From contig NC_079511.1 in NCBI RefSeq assembly GCF_000801105.2, positions 11,772,784-11,836,783 of the forward strand: a DNA stretch of 64,000 nt. The letters are read 5' to 3'. Each line of letters opens with the position of its first letter. The first letter of the stretch is position 1. The notes under the pieces are model-generated. The model was not told where the DNA came from, ran no database searches, and saw only the letters and a list, made by a program, of their open reading frames with translations. A program made the position numbers and the translations under genes. This document shows, one piece after another, positions 36,175 through 48,087 of the stretch. The stretch is from Raphanus sativus. Its lineage: Eukaryota; Streptophyta; Magnoliopsida; Brassicales; Brassicaceae.

Positions 36175-37762
36175 TTCTCTAGTGGATTTTCCTTTTAGAT
36201 TATTATCTAGTGTGGTCTTTTTTTTGTTTGCGCGTAAGATTTGGTGGCTTGAGGTAGAGCAAGACTAGCCACCAAACTCCTAAAGCATATCCAAGTCCAT
36301 ATGTCTTGTTTCTAGTTCTACCACCAGTCTACCGACCACATGGTCCCTTCTTACATTATTGAACGTTATAAGCAAAAATAAAATGCGACTTTGTAACGGA
36401 AGAGATTCAAGCTTCAAACAGACTTTCTCTACTGCAGAAACTTGGTTGTTATTAAGAGAGAAGAAGACTCCAGTGAATTGGTCGAAAGGTGTGTGGTTCA
36501 CTCAAGCCACACCGAAGTTTGCCTTTATCGCTTGGTTGGCAGTTCTAGATAGACTGGCTACTTTGGAAAGGATTGCTAGATGGAGTCAAGGATTGAATGA
36601 CACATGTGTTCTGTGTAAGAGTGCTGTGGAATCAAGGGATCATCTTTTCTTTGAGTGTTCCAACACTACTCAGGTATGGGAACATGCTGTTAAGGGGATC
36701 CTCCGGAGTTCTCACACGAGAGTGTGGTCTGAGATTATGATGATTATTATGGACGAGACAAGGGAGAAGAAGAGTTTATTCTGTCTCAGATATGCATTTC
36801 AATCTGTTTTGTATGCAATTTGGAGGGAGAGAAATAAACTTATTCATGGGGATAAGCTCCTGCCTATTCAGGTTTTAAACCGCATGATAGACAAGGGAGT
36901 TAGGAACAAGATTAGTCTCTTGAGAAGAAGAAGGTTAAAGGGAATGGAGAACTTAATGCAATATTGGTTTTGTACTAGATTGTAGTTGGTTGTATTTCCT
37001 TGAACTTTTAGTAGAAGTAAGCATTTAGTTGTATGAAGGTTTTTTTGATGAATAAATTTAACATTCATTCAAAAAAAAAAAAAAAAAAAACTCTTATGCA
37101 TTAAACAACAAAAATATGGGCATATAAGTTTGGTTATTGATGAAAATGTAAAATCAAAACTAAGAACATAGTTGTAACAAAACTTTAAAAAAAAGCTCTT
37201 AACATGTATCAATTTAAATTTTTAAAAGAAAAAAAGAACTATTGTGACAAAGAATGAGTGTGTAGTAATATATAACTAGAATAAAAGTACAAGACTGGAA
37301 TGAATCAATGTCCCAAACTTGTCTAGTGGATTTTCCTTTTAGATTATTATCTAGTGTGTTTTTTTTTGTTTGCGAGTAAGATTTGGTGGCTTGAGGTAGA
37401 GCAAGACTAGCCACCAAACTCCTAAAGCATATCCAAGTTCATATGTCTTGTTTCTATCACCAGTCTACCGACCACATGGTCCCTTCTCACCTTATTGAAA
37501 GTTATATGCATTAAACAACAGCAAATATGGGAATAGAAGTTTGGTTATTGATGAAAATGTAAAATCAAAACTAAGAACATAGTTGTAGGAAGAGGTATGA
37601 CACTATTCAAACAAAACTAATATTGAAAAATCTTTATACCATGTATCAATTTAAATATTGAAAAGAAAACAACTATTCTGACAAAGAATGAGTCTAGTAA
37701 TAACTTTTAACTGAGTAAAGCACAAGACTGGGAATGATTATGAATCAATGTCCCAAACTTTT
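36175..37762. repeat. Tandem duplication of a ~430-bp noncoding unit, first copy split by a LINE
   Basis: Unit 1 is 36175-36370 plus 37091-37317; unit 2 is 37318-37762. Both start ctagtggattttccttttagattattatctagtg, share 'gccaccaaactcctaaagcatatccaag', 'ctaccgaccacatggtccc' and 'tgcattaaacaac', and end with 'aatgtcccaaact'. Divergence is slight. The unit is noncoding and lies just downstream of STZ (which is read on the minus strand). Confidence 0.85.
36371..37090 (+). mobile_element. 5'-truncated LINE with zf-RVT domain and poly(A) tail
   Basis: The insertion ends in 20 A's (37071-37090) and codes in frame from about 36384 to the TAG at 36983. The protein is the C-terminal end of a plant LINE ORF2: TPKFAFIAWLAVLDRLATLE, the zinc-knuckle CVLCKSAVESRDHLFFEC (C-x2-C-x7-H-x4-C), then YAIWRERNKLIHG and a basic tail. 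The endonuclease and reverse transcriptase core are missing. The empty version of the target is seen in the second tandem unit at about 37500 (gttatatgcattaaac). Any target-site duplication is at most a few bases (ttat). Confidence 0.88.
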
Positions 37763-37833
37763 GTCTGTACAACCAACAACAAACTCCTACACAACTCAAA
37801 AAACAGAGCACATGAAAAAATACGATCGTCTAA

Positions 37834-38541
37834 TTAAGCTTCCTCCGGGAAGTCAAACCGGGGCTTCTTCTTCGCCGACGGCATCGGGCTCATCACTTCG
37901 TCGTCTCCGTTAACCGACGAGAACTCCGGTACAGGAGGGATGTTCAGGTCAAACCCACGGTGACCGCTGCTGACGTGGCTGGTGGACCCCGCTCCTTCGG
38001 AGTTAGCCACTCCGCTGCTGCTACTGTTGTTGTTATTCCCTTCGTAGTGGCACCGCTTGTGTCCGCCGAGAGCTTGGCCGGAAGGAAACGACTTGTGACA
38101 GATCGAGCAGACGTGAGACTTCCCGCTTCCCGTCGTCACGGCGGATGTGGTCGACGTCGATAGATCATCTCCTCCGCCGGATAGAGTCTGTGACAAGTTT
38201 TTTCTGTGACTCGCTTTGTGTCCGCCGAGTGCTTGGTAAGAAGAGAAAGACTTGTCGCAGACGCTGCAGCTGTAGGTTGACGACTTCTCAGCCACCGTCA
38301 TCGGAGGAAGAGGGAGAGGGTTACGGTTGCTGCTGCGATCGCCGCCGTCACGAGCGAGAAGCAAGAGGCAGAAAGCGAGATACTCTTCTTCCGTGAGGTT
38401 CTGGTGGTGGAAGTCGGATCTTGATCGTTTAGATCGTTTACCTTTGGTCCAGTGCTCAACGCCATGGAATCTTGAAGAATCTTCGAACAAAGGAGGAACC
38501 GGAGAAGCTAATCTCGGTGAACTGATAGCCTCGAGCGCCAT
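37834..38541 (-). CDS. ZAT10: C2H2 zinc-finger transcriptional repressor STZ/ZAT10
   Basis: An intronless gene of 235 residues (about 227 in Arabidopsis, from memory). ZAT10/STZ is a nuclear repressor induced by salt, cold, drought, high light and abscisic acid. In order it has a basic nuclear-localisation box KGKRSKRSR (about 33-41), an L-box [15 protein letters not shown] (about 51-65), zinc finger 1 (C92, C95, H108, H112) and zinc finger 2 (C145, C148, H161, H165), both with the plant-specific QALGGH signature, and the EAR repression motif DLNIPP at 198-203. I chose MALEAISSP at 38541 over the in-frame ATG at 38580, because family members start MALEA. The long opposite-strand frames are shadows. 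Confidence 0.95.
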   Translation of the reverse strand: MALEAISSPRLASPVPPLFEDSSRFHGVEHWTKGKRSKRSRSDFHHQNLTEEEYLAFCLLLLARDGGDRSSNRNPLPLPPMTVAEKSSTYSCSVCDKSFSSYQALGGHKASHRKNLSQTLSGGGDDLSTSTTSAVTTGSGKSHVCSICHKSFPSGQALGGHKRCHYEGNNNNSSSSGVANSEGAGSTSHVSSGHRGFDLNIPPVPEFSSVNGDDEVMSPMPSAKKKPRFDFPEEA

Positions 38542-38672
38542 AAGTGGACTAGAATCTGAAGATCTCTTTAGGAAGAACAAGGAGGAGAACTTTGAGAGGC
38601 TTTTTTGTGATGAATGAATTGAAAAGGGAAGAGTTGTTTTATGTTGAAGAAGAAGTGAAAGAGAGTGAATAC

Positions 38673-38681
38673 AAATATATA
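38673..38681 (-). promoter_or_regulatory. TATA box of ZAT10
   Basis: On the minus strand 'tatatattt' lies about 135 bp upstream of the ATG. Confidence 0.5.
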
Positions 38682-38784
38682 GAAGTGAAAGGTGAATGGG
38701 AGTGTGGAGAGGAAGTTGCGTGACAAGTGGTGGGAAAGTACAAAGAGTGAAGGTGGGTGTTTGGTTCGACTTAGTAGTAGTAGT

Positions 38785-38792
38785 ACACGTGT
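38785..38792 (-). promoter_or_regulatory. G-box/ABRE acacgtgt in the ZAT10 promoter
   Basis: A perfect palindromic acacgtgt about 245 bp upstream of the start, fitting abscisic-acid or stress control by bZIP factors. Function is inferred from the motif only. Confidence 0.5.
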
Positions 38793-38799
38793 GGAAAGA

Positions 38800-40888
38800 G
38801 TGGCGATGAGATGAGAAAAAAAGGAAGAGGTCGACTGTAAAGGACTTTTTCTTTCATTTACTTTTCGATGCCATGCCGCCTTGCAAGTTGCAATATTCTA
38901 GAGAGTTTCTTTCTGTTTTGTTATGGTCATAGTCATGGTCATCCTCTGCTACACGTTTCGAGTTTTCTTAACTATTTTCAAGAAGATAGAAATTTCTAAC
39001 TACTAGTAGCTAGTTGACCAAAAAGAAAACAGTTATACCTACTAACTAATACTGATTTGAAAATCATCTAGATACAGAGTATCATTTGAAGTAATGGATA
39101 CTTGAGTCTGAATGGAAAATGTTGACTATATAGAACCTTTGAACAGTATTGATACTGTAAAGGTAAAGTTTAGGAACAAAAGAGAAGGTTGAGACGTTGC
39201 ATGAACAAAGACTAAAGAAGAATACTATTCTCCTAGTCTAGACGGTCAAAACCCAAAATTAGAATAAAAGTATTTAAATCGAACGAACCAATTTGTTTGG
39301 TCTAACATTTTTTTTGTGGAAACAAACTACATTGACTTGAAAACAAAAGAACCATCTTCGACTTTTCTTCACGCGGTACTTTTTAAACCGTCCAGTTTAA
39401 TTGCTTTTATTTGACGCAAACACTTAACCGGATGACGGCATTCGAGCAGTGGCTAAAGATAAAGTCGGAAGATATGGATGGATTTGACGGCCCCTAATTC
39501 ACATTGAAATGCTGGAAAACAACGGATAATGATCCGCGTATAAACTATACACTGCACATTACGTGTCGAGTTCTTTAACCTTTGATTATCACACAATAAA
39601 CGAATGGGTTTTTGTCGTTATTTTCCGGGGTTCTCACCATGGAAGTGTCGGCCACAGATTATTATGGCCACGTTTTGATCATGTTAGTGTTTTCAGTTCT
39701 CTAACTTCTATCGTAAAGTTCCTCACTGAATTTATTATATAAAAGATATTATGTGTATTATTATAATGAAACCAGAAAAGTTAACTACTTTTTAATTTGT
39801 TACAAATGGAACTCACAAACGAAAACCACAACATCAAATCATCTAAGAAGAAGCAATTTGAACAGATTCGTGATAAGAGGATCACATACCAATCATGAAT
39901 CGGTTTGAGCCTAGCTGCTATAAATTCTCTTTGAAGCTATGTTGCAGTCATCTATTTGAATTATTTGGTTTTCAGCCAAAACATGGTTTATAATTGACGT
40001 TAACTACACAGGTAAAATAGTTGTGGTATCACAAGGTCTCGCTGTGGTATGCAACTATGCATCTCTGTTTTGGATGGTTTAGATCCAGATTCGAACAGTG
40101 CATGACACACCCCAGACACGTGAGTGTTTGTGTATAAAGAAAAACTTGAAACCTGTGACTTGTGAGGCAAATATGTGATGCAGAGAAACAAAAATGTGTT
40201 TGTCGGCGTGTCATCATGCATGGGTCACGCATTGCCTTTTGAAAAAAAAACAAAACTCACAAACTTCCAACCTCTAACATGTAAAAAGTGCCAAGACACA
40301 CTCAAAAGTGATGCTTATAACTCCACTATTTTTATGCGGTTGGTGTCTAGCTTTTTTGGATTAGAAACGAAGATAAACGAAAAATTTTGGACGGTGGATA
40401 GTGTTTGTTGTACAGTGGACGTTGTGATTAACTTCATGTAGACATTATTTATTATAGCCTTTATAGGTACAGTAGTTGGCATTACTATGATACTGTTAGA
40501 CTAAAATTAAACGATTGGAATTGATAAATGAATCGGTCTCCACCATTTTAAAACGCTAATTCTTGTTCCACCCGTCGTTTTCAAATCCTAATTGTATATT
40601 GTTGCTAGTATCCGCCACAAGTTATGTTTGGTTTCAGAGTAACTAAATCTCAAATGAAGATGATTGTGGTATGATCATAGATACTTTGATCATTTGACAA
40701 TCAGAAATTAAAGAATGAGCATTAGAGTTGTAAGTAGGGCCTTGGGGTCAGTGGAGGTATTCTATGGGCAATGCGCGTTGGGTAATAATGTCTGGGTCTA
40801 TTTGGCCCACTCTGATTGTTTTTGGGGTCAACCCATGTATTACTTGACGATAAAACATTACGGTTTCTTTCACATCGCAAATGTTACA
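38800..40888. other. ZAT10 upstream region, otherwise empty
   Basis: Possible W-box core ttgacc occurs near 39014. Short frames at 40000-40253 and 40175-40441 overlap on opposite strands and show no domain. I see no gene. Confidence 0.4.
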
Positions 40889-40898
40889 GTAAAATATG

Positions 40899-41916
40899 GG
40901 AAAAAGTGCCCATCCAACATAAACTTTACGCGTCGTGCATATTCTTTCACGAACTTTGTAGTAGTGCGTATTCCATACTGAACTAAACAATTTTTTTAAA
41001 ATACTATATGAACTTTATGCGTCGTGTCTATTCCTTCACGAACTTTATAGTAGTGCGTATTTCACATTGAACTAAACAAAAATTCGAAAATACTACATAG
41101 ATTCTCAAAATCGTGCTTATTTCAATATTGAGTATTAAATGTGTTAGTCATCCGTTAATTTCTCAAAACAACGTCATTTTGTATAAATTTTGTGAAATTA
41201 AAAATTAAAAATAAAATATACTCTCAAAATCATGCTTATATAAATTGACTGTCAAGGTAATAGTCATCATTGAATTTATCAAAATCGTTTCGATAAACTA
41301 ACGGATGACTAACACCTTAAACCGTCAATATATAAATAAGCACGATTTTGAGAGTCTATTTAGTATTTTTTGAAAGACTAACACTTTTGACGGTCATATA
41401 TATATGTTGACCGTTAAAAGTTTTAGTCATACATTAATTTATCAAAACAATATCATTTTGGATAGATTTTGTAAAATTAAAAAAATTAAAAAACGATGAA
41501 TAATTTCATAAAATTTAACCACAATAAAGTCTTTTGGTAAATTAAAGGATGACTATTACATTTGACAGTTAATATATATAAGCACGGTTTTAAAAGTTTA
41601 TATTTTATTTTGATTTTTAGTTTCACAAAATTTATACAAAATGACGTTGTTTTGAGAAATTAACGAATGACTAACACATTTAACACTCAATATTGAAATA
41701 AGCACGATTTTAAGAGTCTATGTAGTATTTTTTTATTTTTGTTTAGTTCAATGTATACGCATTACTATAAAATTCGTGAAGGAATAGATACGACACATAA
41801 AGTTCATATAGTATTTTAAAAAAATTGTTTAGTTCAGTATAGAATACGCACTATTACAAAATTCGTGAAGGAATAGACACGACGCGTAAATTTCATGTTG
41901 AAATAGACATTTTTCC
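40899..41916. mobile_element. Long-palindrome (foldback) Mutator-like element, 10-bp target duplication
   Basis: The two halves of this 1,018-bp element are imperfect reverse complements over nearly their whole length. The left half has 'ttacgcgtcgtg', 'ttcacgaactttgtagtagtg', 'actgaactaaacaatttttt' and 'gtgttagtcatccgttaatt'; the right half has the same blocks inverted. The turn is near 41395-41415 (gacggtcatatatatatgttgaccg). Flanks carry gtaaaatatg at 40889-40898 and 41917-41926. The end ggaaaaa and a 9-10-bp target duplication fit a Mutator-like element. There is no transposase. Transcripts would fold into long double-stranded RNA. Confidence 0.88.
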
Positions 41917-41988
41917 GTAAAATATGTTTTGAAGTTTGAGAACACATGCGAAATGCCAATCAATAAAAAAAGAACGCATGCGAATTAA

Positions 41989-42252
41989 GAGCATCTGCAG
42001 CTTGGATCTCTCACCCATCTCTCGTAAACTTTTTTTGCAAAATGATGAAAGAGAAAAAGAAAACGAAAAAAGAGAAGCAGAAACGTTTCTTCTCCAAGAG
42101 ACCAAGAAGACACGAGAAGAAACTTTAGTACCAGGTGTTAGCATATCATTGATTCAAATTTATTTATTTATTTAATATTTAATTATGTTTTTAATTTATA
42201 TTGTTATGAAAATAGATGATAACTTGGGAGAGATAATTTGCTAATGATATTC
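41989..42252. mobile_element. Tourist-like MITE 1 (degenerate ends)
   Basis: The left end gagcatctgcagc follows TAA (41986-41988), and the right end matches only weakly (gctaatgatattc) before TAA (42253-42255). The termini agree with the gagcatc Harbinger/Tourist type, but the inverted repeat is poor. It shares its right TAA with the next element. Confidence 0.45.
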
Positions 42253-42255
42253 TAA

Positions 42256-42482
42256 GAGCATGATTATCCGTAATCTGGGTTTTGGTTTCTTAAATTTTTT
42301 TTGTCTGATTTACAAAAAAAAATTAAAATTGAATTAATCGTGGACCACCATGTGTCAGTAAAACCCGCAAACATTACAAAAATCCAAATAAATTCGACTA
42401 TTATTTGGCGACTTCATCATCGGTTTTGGTCTTTTTGTGGATCCCCTAAGAAACTCCTAAATCTCTCCCCATAAACATGGTC
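42256..42482. mobile_element. Tourist-like MITE 2
   Basis: The left end gagcatgattatccg and right end ataaacatggtc are imperfect inverted repeats with TAA on both sides (42253-42255 and 42483-42485). It is 227 bp long, with no coding capacity. The ends resemble those of the Harbinger element at 12230, which could be the sort of source of its transposase. Confidence 0.65.
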
Positions 42483-42489
42483 TAAGAGA

Positions 42490-44480
42490 CCCTATTTATA
42501 TTCCCAAAACCTTTTGTCGCCTAAGACTAAAAAAGATTTGTTGTGCCATCATCACTTTTGTTGTTTGAGTACTTTCATATGTAACTAATTATGGTATCGG
42601 AAAGTAGAGTTCTATTCTATCAAATGACTTATTGTTATTTGTTTCATTGAGTAGCTCTAATGTATCTTTTGAATTCTTAAGGATAGATATGTGAGGAACG
42701 AGGATTCAAGATTTTTAAAGGGTGCACGGTTTGAGCTCGAGTAAGAAGTTTCAATGGATTTCGGAAGTGTATTAAGACCTAAACCTAAAGTATCTCATGA
42801 CATTTGAGAAGCTAAATTCAATTATGTACTGTTTCAAAAAAAAACTTCATTTATGTACATCATTCAGAAAGTCAACAATTTAATGGCGACGGGATATTTA
42901 ACTGTTTGATTAATGGATAAAGACGCTGCTAAAGTACAATTTAATGTCCATTATTACTTGACTTTAACGTATAACGAAAAACCCTTATACGAATAGTATA
43001 ATCAATTAACGGGTTCATTCTCATTGCAGGGGTGTGTACATTTGTCTTCCACCAAATATAAAATAGCGTGTCGTATTCGAAGTTCAATTAATCTACCAAT
43101 CATACTTTTTGTACTTTACAATTATCATACATCGGATCATATTATATAAGTTTCGGACCACAACTACTAGTTAGTAACTATGTATTTCCCAATTTAATGG
43201 AATATGAATATGAAGACATTCTGACTTTAAACCAGACAGGAAAACCAGCAGTGATCATGCCAGAACAGTTTAGTTACATTTTAAAATATCTTTATAAAGC
43301 ATGCATGCTATAAAAACAATAGGCCGGAGAATCATTTCATTTGCTAGTTAAAAATAAAATGTGATTATAGCATTAAGATTTAAGAGTATCAAATGGTACA
43401 GTATAAACGACACATTCCATGAACCCGTGCGTATATGCACGGAACTCGAATGTTAAGAGGAGTAATCAGTTTAAGAAGGAATGAAAACAGATAGGCAAAT
43501 CCGTAAGATGCATTAACCCGTCCTCTTAAGATCGAAACTTGGAGACAACTTAACATATCTTCAAGCTGTGATTTTTATTTTAAAGTTATGAAGAAGATTT
43601 TATGTGGGGATAATCTTAAGACATACGAACGAGTTTGAATCTCATCTTGTCGGAATCTCCAACTTTATTTTGTGCCGTCCTAATATATTTTAAATATGTT
43701 TATTTATCTTTTATCTCATCGATATACATACCTAACTTGACTTTTTGTAACTTACAATTTGCCTCCCTGCCATACCAAAAAGATAAGAAGCTCAGATAAT
43801 TTTTAAAAGTTATTAAACAGTCAACTGTAATACATACAAATAAGCTTATTCTTAATTTTGGCATGCCCATAACAAGGTTAATTAATTTATGCATATATAT
43901 ATATATATATATCATTGGTAAGCATGCATTTATATAAACATATGATAGAGAATGTTGAATTTTCTCTTACTTGCATCTAAAAAAAAACAAATGTTAAGTT
44001 CTTATAGTGGACGACGGTATTTGTAAAAAACTAAATACATACAAAGTTTCTGTACTTGGGCGTATTCATACATATTATTTATCTAGAATTGTGTTCTAAT
44101 GGTTTAATCCAACACAAAACCAAAAACATACGAACATGCATATTGTTTGCGTTAAAATGAGCTACGCAAATTAAAGCATTGATGATCCATATTATATATT
44201 GATTACACTTTGACTTCTGATTTTGTATTCTAAACTTACATGATTATAGAGAAATGAGCACCGTGAGAACATTTCTCAATCAATTTATCTCATTATCCAC
44301 ATTATGTTTTTGTAAAGTGTAGTTTATAAATATATCTACGCAATTATCATTTTTTTCTTTCTTTTTCTTTTATAAAAAACTCTATCGCCTGATCCGGTTG
44401 AACTCGAAAATAATGCATTTAGTGGTAAAGAGTAGACTAGACACGAGTTTAGAATATTTTCCGAATAATACGAAATTATT
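42490..44480. other. Intergenic, AT-rich, no gene
   Basis: Includes a short (AT)n tract at about 43893-43911. I see no coding region. Confidence 0.4.
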
Positions 44481-44491
44481 AATATATACAA

Positions 44492-45188
44492 AGGCGTTTG
44501 AGTCTTCAGGTCGAGTTCGAGTCGGTTCCTTTCGGATACAGGTTCTTTCGGGTCCTAAACGTTTGGACCCAACAAATACTTCTAAATTTTTGGTCTGAGT
44601 TTGGGTCGGTTTTTCTCGGACTGTGGTCGGTTCGGATCTATAATTAAAATACTTATAAAATATCCATAATTTTTGGGTCCATACCGGATCCGGGTCGGGT
44701 TCGGGAATTTAAAATTTTAAACACACAAAAATACACAAATTTCATCAAATTTAATCAAAATATGTCATGTATATCTAAAATCTTATAAAATAACTTAAAA
44801 TAAATAATTAAAAATTAAAAGATTTTTTTTTTTGAATTTTACATTTAAAACTTCATATTACTTGAAAATGTTACAAAATAAGAATAAAGATTGTTAACAA
44901 AAATATATTTCAACTAAATCATAAAACAAAATATAGAAAATAGAACATAACAAAACATAGTTTTGGATATTTATGTTTTTAAGTCGGGTATGAATAGGTT
45001 CTTGTCGAGTCAGATCTATTCGGGTCGGCTCTTTTCGGGTTCCGGTCTATTCGGATTATTTTTTTTGGTCCGGATCTATTCGGATAAGAAATTTTTGGAC
45101 CCAACAGATAATTCTAAATGTTCGGATTAGTTCCGGTTCCAGTATTTTCGGATCAGTTCTTCGAATCCAGATTAAAATTCTCAGGCCT
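44492..45188. mobile_element. Second hAT-like element, 8-bp target duplication
   Basis: 697 bp bounded by aggcgtttgag and ctcaggcct (degenerate inverted ends) and flanked by a perfect 8-bp direct repeat atatacaa at 44484-44491 and 45189-45196. Both subterminal zones are packed with ttcggg/ggtcgg motifs around an AT-rich core, which is the composition and size of the element at 20912-21600 in reverse orientation. It is older, judging by the decayed ends. There is no transposase. Confidence 0.7.
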
Positions 45189-45822
45189 ATATACAACTTT
45201 GGATAATTCTTACAAGTGAGATTTTTATATGTATATATTTCCTAACAAAATGAAAAAGAAAAAAAACTCACGACTTCAACCAAATAAGTTATTGATGCCG
45301 GATAAACCATGCTGCATCTTCTCCCAAAAACAAATTAGCTAAGAGAGACCTACCGGACAATTACTAATTTAAGGTTTAATATGGCATGGATTAACAAGTT
45401 TAATTTATTTTCTTGTTCTTTGAATGTCGTTGATGTTGCGATAATGATTCAATTAATCGTGCACTGGCGTGGCTATATCTTTTATTCTTCAGCTTCTCTT
45501 GTGTGGCCAATCTTAACTCTCTCTCGCTATTATACTAATCTCTAACCAGCATATACATATATATGAATGGATGGTTATATAGGAAAAGATTATATATTAT
45601 AATGTGTCGTGAAGGATCAAAGCCGGTTTCATCTTTCATTGTCGACCCCACAAGTTGACTGATCGTGTTCATCATCATGCATGGCTTAGTTTCATTTATT
45701 TTAATTACGACTTGTTCACGACACAAATGATTGTAACAGTTTAAGAATCTCTTGATTTCTCTTCATCATCACCAAATCTTCCTCAATTGAAATATTCTCT
45801 TCATCATCAAGTGCATCTCCAA

Positions 45823-45833
45823 CCTATATATAT
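45823..45833 (+). promoter_or_regulatory. TATA box of RSL4
   Basis: 'ctatatatata' lies about 95 bp upstream of the chosen ATG. Confidence 0.55.
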
Positions 45834-45922
45834 ACTTGCACAAGAGCAAGGACTATCAATCATATCAACAAACGAACAAGGCGAAAAAAGCAGGAGAAAG
45901 ACAAGAGTTGAAGGTTAGAGCG

Positions 45923-46986
45923 ATGGATGTTTTTGTTGATGGTGAATTGGAGTCTCTCTTGGGGATGTTCAACTTTGATCAATGTTCATCATCTAAGGAG
46001 GAGAGACCCCGAGATGAGATGCTTGGCCTCGCTAGCCTTTACAATGATCATCTTCATCATCATCAGAACAATGCGCTGCCTTCTGATCATCATGCCTTGC
46101 TAAACCCTGATATGTTTCCATTTTCCGCAATGACGGGAGGAAATCTTCCGACCATGCTTGATGATTCTTGGGAACAAGGCCAGCTCCAAGAAACAGTTAC
46201 GCTTAAGAGGAAACTACTTAACGTAGAGAATCACAATACTTACTCTAACTGTGACGTCACAAGACAAGTAAGTGCAAGATCAATAATATATGATATTTAC
46301 TTTTATTCATTGTTACAAGGCAATAACTAAATACAACATCATCATTAACGTGATATAGGAGCTTGTCAAAGCCAAGAAAAAGCAGAGGGTAAGCCAGGAA
46401 AGCAATACAGTCGACGAAAGCAACACTAACTGGAGAGATGGTCAGAGCCAAAGCAACAGTTCAGATGATGAAAAGGCTTCAGTCACAAGTGTTAAAGGCA
46501 AAACAAGAGCCACCAAAGGGACAGCTACTGATCCTCAAAGCCTTTATGCTCGGGTAAGGGAACGTGTGAAAATTAATACGATTCTATCTTAAAACTAGTT
46601 CACAATAATTTTAAAAAAGTAGTGGATTTTATTTAATTATTATATACGGTATTGATTTTTGTAGAAACGAAGAGAGAAGATTAACGAAAGGCTCAAGACA
46701 CTGCAAAACCTTGTACCAAACGGGACAAAAGTTGATATAAGTACGATGCTTGAAGAAGCGGTCCATTACGTGAAGTTCTTGCAGCTTCAAATCAAGGTAC
46801 GCAAATTTTTAGGGTTTTGTTTTTGTTAGGCTTTATAACACATCTATCTATATATGTTGACTAACAAAAATCCATATGTTATAAATGTAGTTGTTGAGCT
46901 CGGATGAATTATGGATGTACGCACCGTTGGCTTACAATGGACTCGACATGGGATTCCATCACAACCTTTTGTCTCGTCTCATGTGA
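45923..46986 (+). CDS. RSL4: bHLH transcription factor RSL4 (root-hair growth)
   Basis: RSL4 is a class II RHD6-like bHLH that sets root-hair length, downstream of RHD6/RSL1 and auxin. Exons 45923-46267, 46359-46553, 46665-46796 and 46891-46986 join in frame to 255 residues (258 in Arabidopsis, from memory). The N-terminus [20 protein letters not shown] is characteristic. A His-rich stretch follows, then an acidic Ser-rich region, the bHLH with basic part [18 protein letters not shown] and helix-loop-helix to [11 protein letters not shown] (about 168-224), and the conserved C-terminus [21 protein letters not shown] chose 45923 because the upstream in-frame ATG (45836) lies next to the TATA box. 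The promoter side is crowded with transposons from 40.9 to 45.2 kb. Confidence 0.95.
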
Positions 46987-48087
46987 AGTACTTACACAAA
47001 GTTACAATCTAATTGTAAAGAAACCGATTTAGAACATATGAATCCCTTTAATTTGACCCTACCAGTGCGGTCTACTTCGGGAACGGACCACTTTCTCTGG
47101 TTGTTCATTCTGAGATTTTTTGTTATTATTTTAACTTCTTTCTGTCTTTTTCTTCATTATGGTTCTAAGAACTTTTGGTACTTTATTCTAATGTAATTAT
47201 ATCGTTACAAGATGAAAATGTCAACTGGGACCAATAAAATAACTGTCTTTTGTCTTTTTCTAATAACAGTCTTTATATAAATTCGACAACAAATACAATA
47301 TAATTGAAGTTTTCAGCGGACAAACCCTTTGAACCGATTATTTTTGCAAAAGGATTGCAAAACGAGAGACGCCATGCTAAAGTCTTTTGATACAAAAATC
47401 AAACAATATCAAAGTCTTCATATCCATATTTACTATGAATAATTGTTCTTTGAGTTTTAGAGAAAAAAATCAAAATGATTAATGAGAACAACCCACACAT
47501 GTTTTAGTCTTAGATGTATGTGGATATGAACTACAAAAAAAACAACATCCTAGTGTTTATCCAATGTCATATCTCACATGAAATATATGGTCTCTAGTAC
47601 CAACTCAAAAACCAAGTACCGGTACTTGCTTATAGAATCATAATACAAAAAAATATCATTAAACCTTTCAAAATCTTCTCAAAGCAACATCTTTCTCCTA
47701 TGTTTTACTATCCCTCTTTTTTCTATGGATAATTTGGAAATCCGTAAATGCTAATTTATATGAAAAAATTAATGAAAAATAGTGAAGTATATACCCAACA
47801 AAATTAACAAGTATATTGCACATATACATGTTTATGACTTGTGAGAAAGCATATAAGAATCAAATACCTTAGAAATTACTGTTCCAACAAAAAAAAACTA
47901 GAAAATTAGAGCACATTTAAACGGTCAAATACGGATCGGTTTAATGTTCAAAGGAAAACGATTTCGGTTTAGTAAAACCAGAGAATGTACCGTGATCCTC
48001 TCAGCGACAAAGAGGGTCTTAAAACATCAACAAAGAGGCAACTCAGGCAAGGGGAACGCAACTCTCTCTCATCTCTCCGTAGATGCC
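46987..48087. other. Intergenic between RSL4 and SPOC gene
   Basis: Holds the RSL4 3' UTR and the next gene's promoter. The SPOC gene's frame is open upstream to an ATG at 47944, but that part (FKGKRFRFSKTREC) looks like leader sequence. Nothing else was recognised. Confidence 0.4.

Noticed and set aside
37960..38617. Plus-strand open frames opposite ZAT10
   Set aside because: They are shadows of the GC-rich ZAT10 coding sequence. Zinc-finger motifs are on the minus strand.
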